NCBI RefSeq assembly: GCF_004792695.1
Contig: NZ_SRXU01000004.1
Span: forward strand, 62,001 to 126,000
DNA: 64,000 nucleotides
Source of the DNA: Sphingomonas naasensis
GTDB lineage: Bacteria; Pseudomonadota; Alphaproteobacteria; Sphingomonadales; Sphingomonadaceae
Reading direction: 5' to 3'
The notes beneath the pieces were generated by a model. The model ran no database searches. It saw nothing but the letters and a program-made list of their open reading frames with translations, and was not told where the DNA came from. Positions 28,070 through 36,188 of the stretch are shown here, one piece after another; position 1 is the first letter of the stretch, and each line of letters starts with the position of its first letter. A program made the position numbers and the translations under genes.

Positions 28070-28198
28070 TTATGCGACCCTTCGCCAGTAGCTTAACCGC
28101 ATCGATGTTTCGATTTCCGCGATCGGCAATGTGACGCCGACCGTAGATTGAAGTTCCGCGGCAGCGCGCCCGATCGCGCGCTGCCGCATATCGAACAT
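28070..28198 (-). CDS. Possible small protein, 42 aa
   Basis: A short frame starting MFDMRQRAIGRAAAEL 7 bases after the stop of the 159-residue gene, with the same junction sequence as at the start of the next similar pair (28190-28215 compared with 29383-29409). The sequence is rich in Arg and Ala and may form a helix followed by a short strand. Supported only by operon position and by the repeated junction, so this is a weak call. Confidence 0.35.
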   Translation of the reverse strand: MFDMRQRAIGRAAAELQSTVGVTLPIAEIETSMRLSYWRRVA

Positions 28199-28215
28199 GC
28201 GTTCGTTAATCCTGC
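28190..28215. promoter_or_regulatory. Palindromic junction site TCGAACnnnnGTTCG, copy 1
   Basis: The sequence at the stop of the 159-residue gene contains TCGAAC, four bases, then GTTCG, with a related copy at 29383-29409 at an equivalent junction (TCGAACATTCGTTCGA). Each covers a stop codon and a following MFD start. It may be an operator or a duplicated gene junction. Confidence 0.35.
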
Positions 28216-28685
28216 GCGATGGCGTGGACCGCGATCTGCCCGGCAGTGTCGACACCATGCGCGACAAGCTCTCGCAGCCGCTGATCCGCGCGGTTGAGAC
28301 CGTCCTCCCAGTTATCCGGCTTGACGGCTTTGTGGATCAGCTCGCGTGAGGACAGCACGAAATATCCGCGGCCCTGCGCCGGGATGATCACGGTGCGATT
28401 GCCGATCATCGACAGCCTGCAATCACTATAGCTGTGGACCGCAACGTCCCTCGGCGCGCAGATATGGATGCCGGTCATCCGGTATCCCTCCTCCGTATCG
28501 TCGAGGCTGAGGTGAACGAGATCGCAATCGCTGTCGCGGGCAAGGCAGGCGAGTTCGAGCTTGATTTCCCAATCGACCGGCCCCCCGGCCGATAGCAGGA
28601 CGCCAGGCTTGAGGGATTTGTGACCCAGGAGCATCCTGGCCACGGCCTGGACATGGCGCTGCGCGATCTCAAGCTGGTTGTGCAT
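28206..28685 (-). CDS. Hypothetical protein, 159 aa, mobilization module
   Basis: A soluble protein, no recognised family. Its sequence has an alpha/beta look, with LSAGGPVDWEIKLELACLAR, DLVHLSLDDTEEGYRMTGIHI and NRTVIIPAQGRGYFVLSSRELI. It has a good AAGGAAG site before the ATG at 28685. It is co-directional with the genes from the relaxase (30131-32407) onward and probably the fourth gene of that operon. Function unknown; accessory role in mobilization or regulation is a guess from context. Confidence 0.65.
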   Translation of the reverse strand: MHNQLEIAQRHVQAVARMLLGHKSLKPGVLLSAGGPVDWEIKLELACLARDSDCDLVHLSLDDTEEGYRMTGIHICAPRDVAVHSYSDCRLSMIGNRTVIIPAQGRGYFVLSSRELIHKAVKPDNWEDGLNRADQRLRELVAHGVDTAGQIAVHAIAQD

Positions 28686-28737
28686 TCTGACTTCCTTTTC
28701 TCCCCACCATGGGGATCGTGTTCACCTCCAATTCCCA

Positions 28738-29262
28738 TCAGTGTCCGATGCTGGATCGTCGCCGCGTCAGGCGCGCGATTTCGGCGGCGGCCCGGCACAG
28801 GCCAGCCGAGCGTTCGTCGGTATCAAACCAGGGTGGCAGCATCTCGAGCCGGAGACCCGATCGGGTCAGTTCGAGGAACGGCCCGCGCTTTTCCGGCACC
28901 AGCCACAGACCCTTATCGATGTGCCGGAAGAACAGCATGTCAGCGAGTAGCAGCGCGTCATTGCCATAACGAAGCGCAACATCGACGGTCACGGCATCGA
29001 TCAGCTCGGGGTGACGGCCACCGCGGATCAGAAGCACGTCACTCGCATGGGCGCGCGACACCTGTTCAAGCGTATCGGCGAACATCGGAGCCGGTTGCGG
29101 TGTCGCCGCCATCAGCAGCCGGCCCGCCGGAGCGGTGACGGTGCACGCGGGCATATGCTCGATGGGCTTGTGCGGAACTACCGCTACCGCCCTCATGGCG
29201 GCGAGCGGCAGGGAGATCAGGCGCGTGGCGAGGTCCGCGCCGATAAGGTCGGATTCATTCAT
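28738..29262 (-). CDS. Hypothetical protein, 174 aa, mobilization module
   Basis: A soluble protein of unknown family containing ATRLISLPLAAMRAVAVVP, ADTLEQVSRAHASDVLLIRGG and ALRYGNDALLLADMLFF. The ATG at 29262 has no strong ribosome-binding site. A longer form from 29391 (MFDLTGRRC...) begins 8 bases after the stop of the upstream gene, at a junction resembling the one at 28190-28215, so it may be the true start. The gene is co-directional with its neighbours in the relaxase operon. Function not known. Confidence 0.6.
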   Translation of the reverse strand: MNESDLIGADLATRLISLPLAAMRAVAVVPHKPIEHMPACTVTAPAGRLLMAATPQPAPMFADTLEQVSRAHASDVLLIRGGRHPELIDAVTVDVALRYGNDALLLADMLFFRHIDKGLWLVPEKRGPFLELTRSGLRLEMLPPWFDTDERSAGLCRAAAEIARLTRRRSSIGH

Positions 29263-29382
29263 GTGAAGTCTTTCAAGCAGGAGTGCGGCGCGCCCGGTCT
29301 TTCTCCCCCGAGCTGCATCGCTGATCGTCTTTCTCGTCTGGCAAAGCCGGCCGCCGTCTGCTCCGCAGCGACGGCCGGTCAG

Positions 29383-29409
29383 ATCGAACATTCGTTCGAT
29401 TATTCCTGC
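29383..29409. promoter_or_regulatory. Palindromic junction site TCGAACnnnnGTTCGA, copy 2
   Basis: TCGAACATTCGTTCGA is a 6-4-6 palindrome just after the stop codon of the 225-residue gene. About 22 of 26 bases match the junction at 28190-28215. The repetition at gene junctions suggests either binding of a regulator or ancestral gene duplication. Confidence 0.35.
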
Positions 29410-30077
29410 TGGGCCTCGCGATGCTCGCCCCAGAGGCGTGCCAGCTCCTTCTGTCCGCGCGGGAAGCAGAACAGGTGCTGATATTTGCCGAGGCCCAGCG
29501 CGTTGAGGACGCGGGGCACAATGAGCAGATGCGCATGGACCGGGTTCGACGATCCCGCCCGATGGGGCGCATGCAGCGCGACAATCGTCGCGACTTCATG
29601 CTGCTCGGCCAGCGTTTCCGCGAACGACCGAGCTGCGGTCCATGCGCGATGCAATCGCGTCGTCTCTGGGAAATACAGCGTGACGTAGCACAGCAGAGCG
29701 GGCTTGCCCGCCACGGCCATCCGGTCGACCTCGGCCGCCAGCACGAACGGATCGACAAACCGGTCATCGGCATCGCGCGGGAGCAACACTTCGGCACGCT
29801 CGGCGGTGATCGCGGCACCCCCGTCCGGAGATGATACCGGCTGGAGCTTGACGGTCACGAACTCGGTCACATTGTTGGGGCGACCAGCATATTCGCGCTC
29901 CAGGATGCCGAACATGAAGTTGGACGCCCTGTGCTTCTCATCCGGGTTGAGCTGGAGCCAGCTGTGCGGGTTGGCGGAAACGGTCGAGGCCTTTGTAGTC
30001 TTGGTCTTAGGCAAGGGATTGTCCTTGGTGAGGGTGGATCGGCCGGTTGGTCGATCAAGCCCGTTCAAGAGTTTCAC
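29400..30077 (-). CDS. HUH-like relaxase-related protein, 225 aa
   Basis: A protein with the segment SSNPVHAHLLIVPRVLN, a H-x-H arrangement like motif III of HUH relaxases, preceded by LHRAWTAARSFAETLAEQHEVATIVALHAPHR, a layout resembling the corresponding part of MobA/MobL proteins. It lies immediately downstream of the larger relaxase (53-bp gap) and upstream of two unknown genes. A classical N-terminal tyrosine is not evident, so it may be an accessory or inactive relative. The ATG at 30077 gives a Lys/Thr-rich N-terminus; a later start near residue 26 cannot be excluded. Confidence 0.6.
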   Translation of the reverse strand: MKLLNGLDRPTGRSTLTKDNPLPKTKTTKASTVSANPHSWLQLNPDEKHRASNFMFGILEREYAGRPNNVTEFVTVKLQPVSSPDGGAAITAERAEVLLPRDADDRFVDPFVLAAEVDRMAVAGKPALLCYVTLYFPETTRLHRAWTAARSFAETLAEQHEVATIVALHAPHRAGSSNPVHAHLLIVPRVLNALGLGKYQHLFCFPRGQKELARLWGEHREAQQE

Positions 30078-30130
30078 ACCCTTGGAGGCTCGTGCCTCCG
30101 CTCCTCCTCAGGGCGCCTCAGGGCGCTTCC

Positions 30131-32407
30131 TCACTTCCGTTCCTTCGAGCCACGGCTGAGAAGCCGGTGCTGGATGGCCAGATCAATGTCCTCGTCCGCG
30201 AGAGGTTGCTGGCTCGCATGCATATCGATCGACTGCGCCGCTTGAATTTCGAACAAGCGGCGCAATCGCTGCTGAAGCTCCTCCGCGAACGAGGCGCGAA
30301 GCAGCAGTCCGCGCTCGGCCTCGGTGAGGGCCGCCATATCGATGGCATAGCGCTCTCCGTCGCGGGTGACGGCCGCGCGCAGCCTGAGCAGCCGCGTCCA
30401 CACGGCTTCGCGATCGCGCCGCTCGCGCTCGGCTGCCGCGGCGCGCGCCTGTGCACGATGACTTGCGCCACCGAGGACCTCGGCAACGGTCGGGTCTGCC
30501 TCGACCGGTGCTGGTCCCACCGTAGGCGCCGTTGGAACCGCGAGCACGCGATCACCGCCGTCATCACGCTTAAGCGGCGGCGGCGCTGCGACATGCTCGC
30601 GGACCGCTTGCATTGCGGCGGAGTCGCGCAGCGGTTTGGGCCCATGGAGTTTCGCTGCGTAAAGCCGCGCAGCTCCATGGCGGATGATCCCTGCACGCGG
30701 ATCGATCGCGGCGCGGATCGCGCGCAGGCGCTCCGCAACAACGGCATGTGTGGCAGTGAGCTTCACCGGTGCGATTGCCATATCGACAGCCATCGCCTTG
30801 AGCCGCTTGAGCGAATCCGAACGCATGTCCGCCAATCGCAACGCACCACGGGTGAACGTCTCCATCAGCGTGACGCTCATGTCGTCGAGCTTGGCGGCAC
30901 GTTCGATGCGCCGCTCGATAGCGGCAATACGCGTGCCGCCGGCATGTGTCCGAGCGGCCACCGATGACGCGATGCGCACCAGCCGATCACGGGTGCTGAC
31001 AGCAGCGGCACTGATAGGCGCCGGCTCGCCGACGGATGCAGCATCCCTGTAAATCCGGCCCAACCGTTCGACCACGGCACTTCGGGCATCGGGCAGGGCT
31101 GCCCCGCTGGACAGCGTGAACCGATTGGCCGTCCAGTCCGCGCGCAGGATCGCCGTGGGCTGGGCAGCATTAGCGACGGCTGCTGCCTCGGAGCTGCCCT
31201 GCGCCACCGTGGTTCGCATCCGCTTGAGCACGTCGCCGAGACGCTCGCGCCTTTCGACGGTCCGCATGTCGCCAACGAGCGCCGCAATGTATCGCATCAT
31301 ATCGTGGGTCCACACGTCGATCCCATGTTGAGCGGCATCGAGCTTCGCGACTCCATCGACCACCGCGCTGCGCAACCCCGACACGACGCCGGCGAGCGCG
31401 TCGAGCCGATCGCGGCGCCGGGTCATTGCGGCGAGCCGGCGCCGCGCCCACGTCGCCTGCTGCCCGACCTTGCCTCTCTCAGGCGGTGCCATGGCTCGGG
31501 CCTTGTTGCTGAGATGGGTGTAGCGCTTGTCGATCCCGGCGGCGTCAAGCGTGGCGTTGATCGCTCGCACCACCGCCAGGCGCCGCGCACGGATGCCAGC
31601 GGGCGTGTTGATATCGTTCTGTTTAGCCGCCGCGAATTCCCATTCATATGATGCGACCCGGCGGCACTGCCTTAGCGAATAGACGATATGGCAATGGTAG
31701 TTGCGTTGATCGCCGGTCTCGTCGGGTAAATGAATACCCACGGTATACGGCAGGCCACGCGCTTCGAACCACCGGCAGATGCGCCTGACCGCGCGGCGAC
31801 GCTGCCGCGCGGTCAGTTCGGCGGGCAGCGCGATCACCTCGCTGATATAGACGTTGGCGTTGGCGCGATCATGTTTCTCGAGCGCTTCCGAGGCGCGATA
31901 ATGCGCCGCCAGCTCGTTGCGGTCCTCGGCGATGTTCGACCACCAGCCGCGCTCGCCGCCTTCCAGCGCATCCTCGCGCACGCCGTAGAGCGCGGCGCGT
32001 TCGGCTTCGCCTCTGCGCCAGCGCCGACCCTTCGATGATTTGAACCCGCGAGCGGTGAACGCATAGTGGATCGAATACAGCCGGTCTGGTCCCCGGGAAT
32101 CACTGGACCCTGTCGTGCCCTTCAGCAGCGTGTCGATCTGACGATGATATAGTCGGCGTGGCGTGCGGCTCAAATTGCGGGGCCGGTCTAGCTTCTCGAC
32201 ACGGACTCGAATCCGGCGCCGAAGGGCGATCTCGGCCTCGCGGTCGTCGCGGCGCTTCTTCACGCGCTGATCGCGCACCTTGGCGCGCTCGGCAGACCGC
32301 TCGGCCGCTTGGCGGCGACTGGCGAGATTACGTGCGCTGCGCACTGCCGCGATCGCGTCCGCGACCGCGGTCGATGGTTGTTTCAGCGCTGCATAGCCGA
32401 CGTCCAT
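30131..32407 (-). CDS. MobA/MobL-family relaxase-like protein
   Basis: A 758-residue protein, the best candidate for the DNA-nicking relaxase. The central segment reads ERGWWSNIAEDRNELAAHYR, then NVYISEVIALPAELTARQRRRAVRRICRWFEARGLPYTVGIH and GDQRNYHCHIVYSLR. This matches the MobA/MobL order: W-x-E-motif, LP-EL, and the three-His-like metal site motif N-x-H-x-H. The N-terminal 130 residues are very basic and may bind DNA. The C-terminal half is a long helical region, a tail of the type often used for coupling. It is divergent from the operon at 32634 across an inverted-repeat region (32408-32633) that may be oriT. Confidence 0.75.
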   Translation of the reverse strand: MDVGYAALKQPSTAVADAIAAVRSARNLASRRQAAERSAERAKVRDQRVKKRRDDREAEIALRRRIRVRVEKLDRPRNLSRTPRRLYHRQIDTLLKGTTGSSDSRGPDRLYSIHYAFTARGFKSSKGRRWRRGEAERAALYGVREDALEGGERGWWSNIAEDRNELAAHYRASEALEKHDRANANVYISEVIALPAELTARQRRRAVRRICRWFEARGLPYTVGIHLPDETGDQRNYHCHIVYSLRQCRRVASYEWEFAAAKQNDINTPAGIRARRLAVVRAINATLDAAGIDKRYTHLSNKARAMAPPERGKVGQQATWARRRLAAMTRRRDRLDALAGVVSGLRSAVVDGVAKLDAAQHGIDVWTHDMMRYIAALVGDMRTVERRERLGDVLKRMRTTVAQGSSEAAAVANAAQPTAILRADWTANRFTLSSGAALPDARSAVVERLGRIYRDAASVGEPAPISAAAVSTRDRLVRIASSVAARTHAGGTRIAAIERRIERAAKLDDMSVTLMETFTRGALRLADMRSDSLKRLKAMAVDMAIAPVKLTATHAVVAERLRAIRAAIDPRAGIIRHGAARLYAAKLHGPKPLRDSAAMQAVREHVAAPPPLKRDDGGDRVLAVPTAPTVGPAPVEADPTVAEVLGGASHRAQARAAAAERERRDREAVWTRLLRLRAAVTRDGERYAIDMAALTEAERGLLLRASFAEELQQRLRRLFEIQAAQSIDMHASQQPLADEDIDLAIQHRLLSRGSKERK

Positions 32408-32633
32408 CCTACCCTTCCAGAATCCAGGAGAGGGGGTGGCCGGAACGGTTGTTGAGGCGGTATCGCCAAAACAACACTTTATCGCGCACCACCCCCTCTC
32501 CTCCTCATCTGGGACCTCTCTAACCAGTGGTGGTCCAGCCTACCCCGTCGCAGAGTTGGCGATCCTTCTCCTGGTGTTTGCGCATGGGGGTAGGTTGGAC
32601 GCGCCGCGCATCTTGCGCGGCCATATCGTCGGG
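32408..32633. other. Candidate origin of transfer region with inverted repeats
   Basis: A non-coding region of 226 bp between the divergent relaxase gene and the operon at 32634. It contains a perfect 13-bp inverted repeat, GGAGAGGGGGTGG (32427-32439) and CCACCCCCTCTCC (32489-32501), and three TCCAnCCTACCC-like sites (32404-32414, 32533-32545, and an inverted copy at 32586-32599). Location next to a relaxase and richness in inverted repeats are typical of oriT, but no nic site can be recognised. Divergent promoters must also be present. Confidence 0.45.
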
Positions 32634-33260
32634 ATGGGACATGATACCGACTTCGCTGAACTGATGGCCGCCATCGATGGCACGGGCAGCGCAATCCAGC
32701 ACGAGCTGGGCGTGATGGCTGAAACGCTTCCCGAACTGCGTCGCCAGGCGCGTGCGGAACCGCAGCGGCGCAAGCGAGATGCGTCACGCTATGCGCTCGG
32801 GGGTGCCCTGACCATATTGGGCCTGGAGCACCTCGATCCGATCGCACTGACCGGCCTGTTCGGCAATCCTGCTCGGATGCTGACGTGGCTGGGCGATGCA
32901 CGCTCTGCTCTCGGTGACGCACCGCTGGTCGAACTGATCGGCGCAGTGTTTGAGGACGACGCGCGATTCGAATGGTGCCGGAAGTGGGGCGTCCATATCG
33001 GCTGGCTACACGGCAAGGTGCTCTACGATGCGACGGTCACATCGTTCGTGATCTCGGGCCGCGCCGGACCGAAGGAACGTTGGCGGCGCGCTGAGATCAC
33101 CGAAGACCAGGAGAGTCTTATCCTCCGCATCTGCCTTTATGAACGAATTGACGTCCCTGTGCTCGCCAACCGGGGAGAAGCATTCGAGTGGATCCACGCT
33201 AACGGCGGCAATCCAACATGGTGGGCGCCGCCCACAATCCCACCGGAATGGAACGCGTGA
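32634..33260 (+). CDS. Hypothetical protein, 208 aa, first gene of divergent mobilization operon
   Basis: A soluble, mainly helical protein. The segment RYALGGALTILGLEHLDPIALTGLFGNPARMLTWLGDARSALG looks like an amphipathic helical core, followed by VHIGWLHGKVLYDATVTSFV. It contains no recognised domain. The ATG at 32634 gives a good N-terminus; upstream the frame is non-coding and covers the candidate oriT. It is coupled to the next gene by one-base overlap (33260). Function unknown. Confidence 0.6.
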   Translation: MGHDTDFAELMAAIDGTGSAIQHELGVMAETLPELRRQARAEPQRRKRDASRYALGGALTILGLEHLDPIALTGLFGNPARMLTWLGDARSALGDAPLVELIGAVFEDDARFEWCRKWGVHIGWLHGKVLYDATVTSFVISGRAGPKERWRRAEITEDQESLILRICLYERIDVPVLANRGEAFEWIHANGGNPTWWAPPTIPPEWNA

Positions 33261-33472
33261 TGGACGACATCACCGATATCGATGTGGCCTATGCCAAGTT
33301 CCTGACGCTGGCGAAGTCCCGCGAAGACGCGCTCGATCAATGCGCCGCCGAGCAGGCCGCCGGTCGTACCGGCCTTGCCCACTACAAGCGCGCCGCCCAA
33401 CTGCAAGGCGAGGTTAATGCCTTTGCGGCCAGACTGGCCGCCGCCATCGAGCGGGAGCGAGCGTCGATATGA
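33260..33472 (+). CDS. Small helical protein, 70 aa
   Basis: A short acidic-to-neutral protein, mostly helical by composition (DVAYAKFLTLAKSREDALDQCAAEQAAGRTGLAHYKRAAQ). The ATG at 33260 shares a base with the stop of the upstream gene, and its own stop overlaps the next ATG (ATGA, 33469-33472). The coupling on both sides makes it a believable gene. Too short to identify. Confidence 0.6.
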   Translation: MDDITDIDVAYAKFLTLAKSREDALDQCAAEQAAGRTGLAHYKRAAQLQGEVNAFAARLAAAIERERASI

Positions 33473-35004
33473 ACATGGAGGTCCGGCTCGGCCGCAAGGA
33501 AGTGAAGCGTCAGCGCACCGCCCGCGAGCGGCAGACCTATGGAGCCCACAAAGCCGCCTCGCGCGGGCGCGATACCGTGATTCGTGACTTCTCCGAACTC
33601 ACATGCCTGCTCGACAAGGATGCCCTGCCCGATCCCGACGGGCTATCCGAAATGATCGACACGCTCATCGCGACCTATCGCGAAGGCGCCGGCGATACAG
33701 CTGACCACGACCAGCTAATCTTCGACCCCGACCTGGCCGATCTGTCGAGCCTGCCGGTCGGTGTGCTCGATCATAAAGAGCTACCGCTCCCCGATGTGTT
33801 GATCCCGCGGTCGCGCGCCGACCTTCTGGCGCTGTGCGAGCGGATGATCGTGCGTAGCCGAGATCCTGAACTGATCGCCTATTTGGTCGCCGGCTGGCCG
33901 GGCGGCACCGCATCGCGCCGCGACATCAAGGTCGGCAGACTGGCGCTGATCGAGAAGGCGCTCGGCCATCTGCACGCCCATGTCGATCGGTTGTGGCATC
34001 TGTCGGCCGCAGCGCCCGCCGTCTATGCGGCGATCGCCACCGGAAGGCACGGCACAGCGCTCAAGCTGCTGCGCGAGAAAGGGCCACCGAAGAACTTCAC
34101 CACACAGGTGATCCTCGACCTGATCGCACGGCAGGGGCTGATCTGGTGCTGTCATGACCTCCAGCTTATCCTCGCCCGCAGCCGCGCCGCCGCCGCCAAT
34201 CCGCTCGGCGACCTGCTGAGTACCACCCAGATCGAACTCAAGCCCGAGCGGATCGCCAACGACCTCAAGCCTCGGTTGCTGTTGCTCCGCACGCTGCTGA
34301 CGCAGTACGTCACCATCGACGAGGAAACGCATCCCCATTTTGCGAAGCCGGTGCCTCAGGATCTGTCCGATGACGTCCATGCGCGGATACTCGGCGCGGC
34401 AGCACGGCACGATCTCGACCTGCTGCTGGTCGGCCTGAACACCGACCGCGCGGCGCTCGATGAACTGGTCGAGTATATGCGCGACGTGCGCGGCTGTGCT
34501 GACGAACGAGTGCGTGCCATCCTCGACCAGCCCGTCACCGCCAACGAACTGGAGGCGCATTTTTCGGGGCTGTGGTTCTCGGGGCTGAGTCATGTCCAAG
34601 TCGCAGCGGTCACCATCTTGCGCTATCTGCAGGCCGAGACGTGGATCGAGCGGCTGGTGGGAGAAGTGTATCCGGTCAAGGATGCCCCAAGACCCGCGTC
34701 GCGCGACGGCACCGCGATGCCGCCGTTCGTTGCCGGTGGGCTGTCGCCGGGTTGGCGCGACCATGCGCGCGATCTGCTCCATCTTTATCGGCGTGAAGTC
34801 TTGCGCGACAAAACCGCGCCTGAGCCGGGCAAATCGCTGGCGCATCGAGCGCGAAATGCAGGCAACTTGTCTATCGAAAAGGCGCTCGTGTTCCTGCGCG
34901 CCCGGTCGCAACGCCGGATCGGTGACGACGCTGGTGACGCGAACTCAGTCGAGCGCGGCTACTATCTGATCGATCTCATCCCGGAAGCCCGATTGGCGCG
35001 CTGA
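33469..35004 (+). CDS. Hypothetical protein, 511 aa, end of mobilization operon
   Basis: A large soluble protein without a family that I recognise. It is rich in helices, with segments such as LPDVLIPRSRADLLALCERMIV, GTALKLLREKGPPKNFTTQVILDLIARQG and LLRTLLTQYVTIDEETHPHF. A basic N-terminal stretch (RLGRKEVKRQRTARERQTYG) could bind nucleic acid. No Walker or nuclease motif is seen. The start overlaps the 70-residue gene by 4 bases. It converges with the CBASS genes across a hairpin at 35035-35068. An element-maintenance or mobilization role is inferred from context only. Confidence 0.6.
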   Translation: MNMEVRLGRKEVKRQRTARERQTYGAHKAASRGRDTVIRDFSELTCLLDKDALPDPDGLSEMIDTLIATYREGAGDTADHDQLIFDPDLADLSSLPVGVLDHKELPLPDVLIPRSRADLLALCERMIVRSRDPELIAYLVAGWPGGTASRRDIKVGRLALIEKALGHLHAHVDRLWHLSAAAPAVYAAIATGRHGTALKLLREKGPPKNFTTQVILDLIARQGLIWCCHDLQLILARSRAAAANPLGDLLSTTQIELKPERIANDLKPRLLLLRTLLTQYVTIDEETHPHFAKPVPQDLSDDVHARILGAAARHDLDLLLVGLNTDRAALDELVEYMRDVRGCADERVRAILDQPVTANELEAHFSGLWFSGLSHVQVAAVTILRYLQAETWIERLVGEVYPVKDAPRPASRDGTAMPPFVAGGLSPGWRDHARDLLHLYRREVLRDKTAPEPGKSLAHRARNAGNLSIEKALVFLRARSQRRIGDDAGDANSVERGYYLIDLIPEARLAR

Positions 35005-35034
35005 TCGGCTCGATTACCATCGCGAGCACACCAA

Positions 35035-35068
35035 CCGGCCCTGCCCACTGGAGATTGGGCGGGGCCGG
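35035..35068. terminator. Hairpin between convergent genes
   Basis: CCGGCCCTGCCCA (35035-35047) pairs with TGGGCGGGGCCGG (35056-35068) with one mismatch and an 8-base loop. It lies between the convergent 511-residue gene and the CD-NTase gene. There is no T-tract on either side, so it may be a bidirectional barrier rather than a classical intrinsic terminator. Confidence 0.5.
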
Positions 35069-35089
35069 CTGGTCATCTAGGCCTAGCGC

Positions 35090-36187
35090 CTAACCAGGTA
35101 TCGCCACACTCTCCAGGAGCGATCTGGCGTCGATCGCGAATGTATACGACTTCAGAACTGGCAGCCACTCCGTCGCCACCGCCTGCCGCAGTGCCGCCAC
35201 CTCAGCGGCAATCGCGGCGAGCGCGGTAAACTTCGTCTGCTCGTCCAGCACCTTCCGAATGCCGTCAGGCGTCTGCAGCCCGGCGGCGAACGTGGGATTG
35301 TTGACCAGCGTCTCCAGCCACTGGTCGGTGCCGAGCAGCACCGCCAGCTCATGACCATGGTGAAACGTCAGCATCGATGGTTCGCAGTTCCACATCAGGC
35401 TGGCCATGTCATAGCTGGACAGGTCGATCCTCCGGCTGCTGTCGGCCTTGATGTTCTTCAGCAGCCTGATTGCCATCTTCAGGCCGCCGTCTGTTGCACG
35501 GTCGCCCGTCTCCAGCTGGTCGATGTGAAGGAATGGCAGGTTCATCGACGTGATCGGCACGGACTTGTCGAGGATGTGCACTCCGCGGTCGCGGCGGAGT
35601 TGGCTCGACTGGTATGTGACGTTGTCGGTCCAGTGGGCAGGGACGACGTCGATGTCCCGCTTCAGCGATCCATCGCTCAGGCGTATCGACTTGTTCTTGG
35701 ACTTGTCGACCGTAGCGCTATAATAGCGGCGTTCGAGAATACCCTCGCAGTCGACGCGCAAATCCCCCACCGCGGTGATGAGCGAGCCATACCATGGGAT
35801 ATACCACCCAGTCGCTGCAAGGCAGCCGGTTGCGTCGTAGCTGAGCGCCTCACCTAGGATGACCAGAAGGTCGACGTCGCTCGCCCCGCGAATGTGGGTG
35901 TTCGCCGGAACGGACCCCTGCTGCAGGTATTCAGCGGATCTGCCCAAGGTCGTCAGACCGGAACGCAGAGCCTCTGAGATGCGGAGGGCCTCTTCGTTGC
36001 TGACCCGGGTGTAGTCGGGATCGACCTCCTGCATGGCGCCCAACGTATACTGCGTAGCGTCGGTGGTCACGCGCTTCTGATACCGCTCGACCTTCGCGAT
36101 CGTCTCTAGGATCGAGACCTTGCCGTGATCGGTGCCCATGCGACGCGCGCGGAGGCGGGACAGGCTGGACTGGTAATCAATGCTCAT
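35090..36187 (-). CDS. CBASS CD-NTase (cGAS/DncV-like nucleotidyltransferase)
   Basis: A 365-residue nucleotidyltransferase that likely makes a cyclic nucleotide signal on phage infection. The NTase signature GS (91-92) with metal-binding DVD at 104-106 (RGASDVDLLVIL) and a third acidic site in DIDVVPAHW (178-182) are intact, and a tRNA-NTase-like C-terminal helical domain follows. The gene is one base after the Cap15-like effector, on the same strand, forming a two-gene type I CBASS without Cap2/Cap3 ancillary genes. Exact clade and product nucleotide are not determined. Confidence 0.85.
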   Translation of the reverse strand: MSIDYQSSLSRLRARRMGTDHGKVSILETIAKVERYQKRVTTDATQYTLGAMQEVDPDYTRVSNEEALRISEALRSGLTTLGRSAEYLQQGSVPANTHIRGASDVDLLVILGEALSYDATGCLAATGWYIPWYGSLITAVGDLRVDCEGILERRYYSATVDKSKNKSIRLSDGSLKRDIDVVPAHWTDNVTYQSSQLRRDRGVHILDKSVPITSMNLPFLHIDQLETGDRATDGGLKMAIRLLKNIKADSSRRIDLSSYDMASLMWNCEPSMLTFHHGHELAVLLGTDQWLETLVNNPTFAAGLQTPDGIRKVLDEQTKFTALAAIAAEVAALRQAVATEWLPVLKSYTFAIDARSLLESVAIPG

Positions 36188-36188
36188 C

